DNA of 8,957 nt, taken from positions 1 through 8,957 of the forward strand of contig SCTV01000017.1 of the NCBI GenBank assembly GCA_004298345.1, written 5' to 3'. The first letter of the stretch is position 1; each line of letters starts with the position of its first letter. This document shows positions 6,781 through 8,957 of this stretch, piece after piece. Origin of the DNA: Patescibacteria group bacterium. Lineage in GTDB: Bacteria; Patescibacteriota; Minisyncoccia; Phycocordibacterales; PALSA-1337. The position numbers and the translations under genes are program-made. The notes below the pieces were generated by a model. It worked only from the letters and a program-made list of their open reading frames with translations. It was not told the DNA's origin and searched no databases.

Positions 6781-6809
6781 TTGGCAAAAAAACTTAAATC
6801 ATCTATACT
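6781..6809 (+). promoter_or_regulatory. Strong sigma70-type promoter of holA, predicting a leaderless mRNA
   Basis: TTGGCA (6781-6786, five of six consensus bases) and TATACT (6804-6809) are 17 bases apart. Six bases then separate the -10 from the ATG at 6816, so transcription should begin at the start codon itself. No Shine-Dalgarno sequence is present, which agrees with a leaderless message. Confidence 0.78.
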
Positions 6810-6815
6810 TACCTT

Positions 6816-7475
6816 ATGATCTATCTCATGTATGGCACTGATACCGACTCTGCCCTAAAAAAGGCACAGGCCACTATTGCGTCTTTGCAAAAAAAGAAGC
6901 CGGATGCATCGTTTATAAAAGTGGAAAATAACGGACAGGAAAGTTTGTCGCTCGATGAGTATATCGGTGGGCAGGGTTTGTTTGAAAATAAACAACTCAT
7001 CTTTTTTGACCGAGTGTTGGAGAATAAAAAAGTGGCAGGGGATATTATTGATCGACTTTCTGATATGCAGAAGTCAGAAAATATTTTCATTTTTCTTGAA
7101 GGTGCGCTAACTAAAGCAATTTTGGGCAAATTTGAAAAAAGAGCCGAGAAGATCACAGAGTATGCAAAGGCTAAGTCAGAGGCAAAAGCAGACAAGTTTG
7201 ATGTTTTTTCTCTGACCAATGCTCTCGGGGCGGGGGACAAGAAACAGCTCTGGATGCTCTATCTGCGAGCGCAGGAAACGGGCTCGGTACCTGAGCAAAT
7301 ACACGGTCTGCTCTTTTGGAAAGTAAAAGATATGTTGGTAAAGAAAAACACTCGTGCGTACGATGAACCTACCCTCAAAACCATGTCTTCCGAGCTCGTC
7401 TCCATGTACCACGACTCCCATCGAGGCCTCTGTGATTTCTCCCTCGCGCTCGAGGCTTGGATACTGAAACGGTAA
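6816..7475 (+). CDS. holA: DNA polymerase III delta subunit-like protein, short form
   Basis: Delta opens the beta sliding clamp as part of the clamp-loader complex. The 219-residue product begins MIYLMYGTDTDSALKKA, matching the family's start (a hydrophobic strand, then G-x-D/E and a helix). It continues with GLFENKQLIFFDRVLENKK (~54-72), the usual 'GLF..rrlvvv...' segment, and FIFLEGALTK (~91-100). The C-terminal collar-like part contains FSLTNALGAGDKKQLW (~131-146), LLFWKVKDMLV (~165-175) and a final helix ending DFSLALEAWIL. Typical delta subunits have about 330-340 residues, so about a third is missing, mainly from the middle AAA+-like region. Similar short, divergent versions are common in CPR genomes (from memory, not checked). 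A promoter at 6781-6809 places the start at the first base of the message. Confidence 0.88.
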   Translation: MIYLMYGTDTDSALKKAQATIASLQKKKPDASFIKVENNGQESLSLDEYIGGQGLFENKQLIFFDRVLENKKVAGDIIDRLSDMQKSENIFIFLEGALTKAILGKFEKRAEKITEYAKAKSEAKADKFDVFSLTNALGAGDKKQLWMLYLRAQETGSVPEQIHGLLFWKVKDMLVKKNTRAYDEPTLKTMSSELVSMYHDSHRGLCDFSLALEAWILKR

Positions 7476-7538
7476 TTTAAAACCTCGTTGGACTAGCGGA
7501 AACTCGTTTTTTCTGATATATTCTCTTTTGTTTCCTGT

Positions 7539-7761
7539 ATTTATTCTCCCTTTGTAAAGGGTGAGAAAGTGTGGGGACACTTTCGCAAGACCTTGAGTAT
7601 TTTGTACTCAAAAAGCGAAAGGTGTACAGCTTCTGTAAGAAGCACCAGAAGTCACTCTGTCGTGGAGGGCTTTGGAATTCAAAATTCTCCGTCTCGAGTA
7701 CTTGCTGGTCGATCGTCTGTGATCGACACCTGTGGACGGCCTTTACAAAGGGAGAATAAAT
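7539..7761 (+). other. 223-base structured element bounded by 22-bp inverted ends (candidate ncRNA or MITE)
   Basis: Bases 7539-7560 are the exact reverse complement of 7740-7761. The interior holds several independent hairpins: GAAAGTGT-GGGG-ACACTTTC (7565-7584), TTGAGTA-TTTTG-TACTCAA (7593-7611), GCTTC-TGTAA-GAAGC (7629-7643), GAATT-CAA-AATTC (7676-7688) and GTCGATC-GTCTGT-GATCGAC (7708-7727). No credible protein is encoded. The folded plan, a long closing stem around a multi-branched interior, resembles a structured RNA; inverted ends around a few hundred bases also fit a miniature transposable element. I recognise no known RNA: tmRNA, RNase P and SRP landmarks are absent. A possible -10 (TATATT, 7517-7522) precedes it. 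The right end lies eight bases before the tRNA gene, so a joint transcript is possible. Bases 7476-7538, after holA, hold nothing else I can identify. Confidence 0.6.
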
Positions 7762-7769
7762 TCAAATAT

Positions 7770-7842
7770 GCGGCTATAGCTCAGTCGGTAGAGCACCTGC
7801 CTTTTAAGCAGAGGGTCGTTGGTTCGATTCCAACTAGCCGCA
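7770..7842 (+). tRNA. trnK: tRNA-Lys (anticodon UUU)
   Basis: A complete 73-base cloverleaf. The acceptor stem is GCGGCTA/TAGCCGC, the D arm GCTC/GAGC with an 8-base loop, the anticodon loop CTTTTAA (anticodon TTT, Lys), the variable loop GGGTC, the T arm GTTGG/CCAAC with loop TTCGATT, and the discriminator base A at 7842. CCA is not encoded, since CAA follows. One oddity is position 27-43, a C-A mismatch at the outer end of the anticodon stem (CCTGC/GCAGA). The other four pairs are intact, so the tRNA should still fold. The gene is followed by several partial copies of its own 3' half. Confidence 0.96.
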
Positions 7843-7871
7843 CAAATTTTACGAAGTCAAATTTTTCGGCG

Positions 7872-7887
7872 TAGTTGGAATCGAACC
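7872..7887 (-). repeat. Inverted 16-base copy of the tRNA-Lys T-arm/3' end
   Basis: TAGTTGGAATCGAACC is the exact reverse complement of tRNA bases 7821-7836. In a read-through transcript the two would pair in a 16-bp stem and could mask the T arm and the end of the acceptor stem. Confidence 0.9.
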
Positions 7888-7954
7888 GGAAAGGGGTCGG
7901 GAAAACAGGCGTTTTCCCGTGGAGGAAGGATTGGGAGAACCGTGGGTTCCCCAG

Positions 7955-7983
7955 GAGTTCGATAGCGAAGCGTCCAACTAGCC
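7955..7983 (+). repeat. 29-base direct repeat, copy 1
   Basis: Identical to 8068-8096. It begins GAGTTCGATAGCGAAGCG and ends TCCAACTAGCC. Both edges resemble the tRNA T-loop/T-stem/acceptor (GTTCGAT...TCCAACTAGCC), with about ten extra bases inside the T loop. Confidence 0.9.
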
Positions 7984-8032
7984 GGTCATCTTTGCCCAGA
8001 CCGAGGTGAGCGCGGGCGATAAATGTACTCAT

Positions 8033-8051
8033 GGTCCAACTACCGCACAAA
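8033..8051 (+). repeat. Near copy of the tRNA-Lys 3' end plus trailer
   Basis: TCCAACTA-CCGCACAAA matches the end of the tRNA and the bases just after it (TCCAACTAGCCGCACAAA, 7829-7846) except for one missing G. The match continues past the tRNA's last base, as a duplicated attachment core or segmental duplication would. Confidence 0.7.
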
Positions 8052-8067
8052 AGATCTGGTCTCCAAA

Positions 8068-8096
8068 GAGTTCGATAGCGAAGCGTCCAACTAGCC
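8068..8096 (+). repeat. 29-base direct repeat, copy 2
   Basis: Exact second copy of 7955-7983, offset by 113 bases. The sequence outside the repeat differs on both sides, so the unit is discrete and is not the edge of a longer duplication. Confidence 0.9.
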
Positions 8097-8170
8097 CCAG
8101 CCAGTTGCCAAATTTCTAATTATTGTTAAGGTACTAGTAATACCAACCTCTTTAATTGTGCCCAATCGAA

Positions 8171-8653
8171 ATGAGCATTACTACAATTAGACAATTAGCT
8201 AGTAATAAAAACATAAAAAACAAGAAAACCGTCCTTGTGGGTGGAACTTTTGATATCCTGCATTCAGGACACATTGATTTTCTGAATAAAAGCAAAAAAT
8301 ATGGTGATGTGTTAATTGTGGGTGTCGCGAGTGATAAAGATGCGAAAAAAAGAAAACACAGAGAACTGGTTTTTGGAGAAAAAGAACGTGCGAACACTAT
8401 CTCTGCGCTTACTGTCGCAGATTATGTGTTTATAACAGATGAGTCAGCGTACAGTGACCCCGTTCTAAAGCTTCTTGAGCCAGACATCCTTGTGTTTGCA
8501 ACAGAGGGAGGTAAAAAAATATATCGTCGAAAGTACAAAGGGATTATTGAAAACAAATTTCCTAAAATAAAAGTCAGATTTGCTAGTACAGACGGGGCGG
8601 TCTCTAGTACAGAAATAATTCAGAGAATCAAAGGTATTAAGTTTGAAAAATAA
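8171..8653 (+). CDS. Cytidylyltransferase-like nucleotidyltransferase (HldE-C/TagD/RibL type)
   Basis: A 160-residue single-domain enzyme of the HxGH nucleotidyltransferase superfamily, which transfers CMP or AMP from a nucleoside triphosphate to a phosphorylated sugar, polyol or cofactor. Seen directly: VLVGGTFDILHSGHIDFL (21-38) with the HSGH signature (31-34), KYGDVLIVGVASD (43-55), a KERANTISAL...ADYVFITDE segment (71-91), LLEPDILVFA (101-110) and SSTEIIQRIK (145-154), which matches the C-terminal phosphate-binding 'STT-x-I' region. The layout resembles the adenylyltransferase half of HldE and TagD most closely, but the substrate cannot be read from sequence. ATG 8171 is preferred over the in-frame TTG at 8156; neither has a good Shine-Dalgarno sequence. 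Codon use is A/T-rich compared with polA. The next gene starts five bases after the stop, suggesting an operon. Confidence 0.9.
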   Translation: MSITTIRQLASNKNIKNKKTVLVGGTFDILHSGHIDFLNKSKKYGDVLIVGVASDKDAKKRKHRELVFGEKERANTISALTVADYVFITDESAYSDPVLKLLEPDILVFATEGGKKIYRRKYKGIIENKFPKIKVRFASTDGAVSSTEIIQRIKGIKFEK

Positions 8654-8658
8654 CCGCC

Positions 8659-8957
8659 ATGACTGTTGTTCAAAAACATTCTCTATATAATGAAGTTACT
8701 CCTGAGATAGCGGAACGGTATTCTTTATTTAAATTGGGAAAGGTTGAAGTAATAAATCAGTATAGTAAGGAGCTTGCCAACTTTATAGATAGTAAACTTG
8801 ATCCAGGGAAAAAATATATTCTATATGCGACCAACAAATCTCCTTTGAGTAAATTTTGTAAAAAGAATTCTTTTCTTATGGCTGAAAAGATAGCCGGTTT
8901 TCTAAAAATACCACTTCTGCTTGGTGAATATACATATTCATACAAGATCGGAAGAGC
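8659..8957 (+). CDS. Truncated gene of unknown function (weakly phosphoribosyltransferase-like)
   Basis: The ATG at 8659 lies five bases after the nucleotidyltransferase stop, and the frame stays open to the window end. Only 95 residues (to about 8943) come from the genome; the last few codons read adapter sequence. The segments RYSLFKLGKVEVINQYSKEL (20-39) and YILYATNKSP (53-62), followed by a helix (AEKIAGFLKIPLLLG), faintly recall the N-terminal region of atypical phosphoribosyltransferase-like proteins. This is memory-based and weak, because the PRPP-binding loop that would decide it lies beyond the end. Tight spacing suggests shared transcription with the upstream enzyme and perhaps a joint nucleotide or sugar pathway. 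The composition is AT-rich like its neighbour. Confidence 0.7.
   Translation, partial: MTVVQKHSLYNEVTPEIAERYSLFKLGKVEVINQYSKELANFIDSKLDPGKKYILYATNKSPLSKFCKKNSFLMAEKIAGFLKIPLLLGEYTYSYKIGR
8945..8957 (+). other. Illumina TruSeq adapter core (sequencing artefact)
   Basis: The final 13 bases are AGATCGGAAGAGC, exactly the common stem of Illumina TruSeq adapters, at the extreme end of the sequence. They should be trimmed; the genome sequence stops at about 8944. Confidence 0.93.

Larger units (their letters stand above)
7843..8170. other. Non-coding tract with tRNA-Lys 3'-end fragments and hairpins
   Basis: No credible protein gene lies in these 328 bases. They contain an inverted copy of the tRNA T arm (7872-7887), a perfect 9-bp hairpin CGGGAAAAC-AGGC-GTTTTCCCG (7898-7919), a hairpin GGG-A-GAACC-GTG-GGTTC-CCC (7933-7951), two exact 29-base repeats containing T-arm-like pieces (7955-7983, 8068-8096) and a near copy of the tRNA 3' end with its trailer (about 8033-8051). 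The tract reads as a patchwork of tRNA-derived segments, consistent with repeated integration and excision at a tRNA 3' end or with decayed tandem tRNA duplications. Confidence 0.65.

Noticed and set aside
7569..7874. Plus-strand open frame of 101 codons crossing the structured element and the tRNA
   Set aside because: Its C-terminal part is a direct translation of tRNA-Lys (AQSVEHLPFKQRVVGSIPT), a well-known spurious product; the rest follows hairpin DNA without a ribosome-binding site.
7781..8050. Minus-strand open frame of 89 codons ending LVGIEPTTLCLKGRCSTD
   Set aside because: This is the familiar artefact of translating a tRNA gene antisense; the remainder reads the tRNA-fragment tract.
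7539..8096. CRISPR array or attC/integron cassette interpretation of the repeats
   Set aside because: Only two copies of the 29-base repeat, 113 bases apart, with no regular spacers and no cas or integrase gene in view; the inverted ends lack recognisable attC core features.

Overview
The window looks like a metagenome-assembled fragment from a Patescibacteria/CPR bacterium, most likely Parcubacteria-like. I infer this from a type IV pilus ATPase, a DNA polymerase I without a recognisable proofreading domain, an unusually short DNA polymerase III delta subunit, small orphan genes and several promoters that predict leaderless mRNAs. TAA, TAG and TGA all act as stops (TGA ends the genes at 2970 and 4019), so translation table 11 fits and the UGA=Gly code of Gracilibacteria/Absconditabacteria does not. 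The last 13 bases (8945-8957) match the Illumina TruSeq adapter core, so the right end is an assembly edge and not genome.

Layout. 1-89 may be the 3' tail of a plus-strand gene. 208-1875 (minus) is a PilB/GspE-type ATPase. A divergent promoter region (about 1919-1980) separates it from a small secreted or lipoprotein-like protein (2040-2480), which ends in a clear Rho-independent terminator. An orphan 122-residue protein (2602-2970) follows, then tsaE (3075-3584) with an unusual Pro/Ser-rich insertion, then a small multi-pass membrane protein (3636-4019) with a good terminator. polA (start corrected to 4199, end 6694) lies between two long perfect inverted repeats: a 50-bp loopless palindrome upstream and a 21-bp-stem hairpin downstream. 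holA (6816-7475) follows on its own strong promoter.

From 7476 to 8170 there is no protein gene. A 223-base element (7539-7761) closed by 22-bp inverted ends and full of internal hairpins sits directly before a tRNA-Lys(UUU) gene (7770-7842). After the tRNA come several partial copies of its 3' end: one inverted, one with trailer sequence, and two within an exact 29-base direct repeat. This looks like a scarred tRNA 3'-end integration site or a decayed tRNA duplication. Beyond it lie an AT-rich nucleotidyltransferase gene (8171-8653) and a truncated gene (8659 onward), probably one operon and possibly acquired.

Functionally, polA and holA serve replication and repair, tsaE and the tRNA serve tRNA modification and decoding, and pilB powers pilus assembly. 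The genes mostly have separate promoters, so they are neighbours and not one pathway. The least explained parts are the structured element, the tRNA-fragment array and the palindromes around polA.
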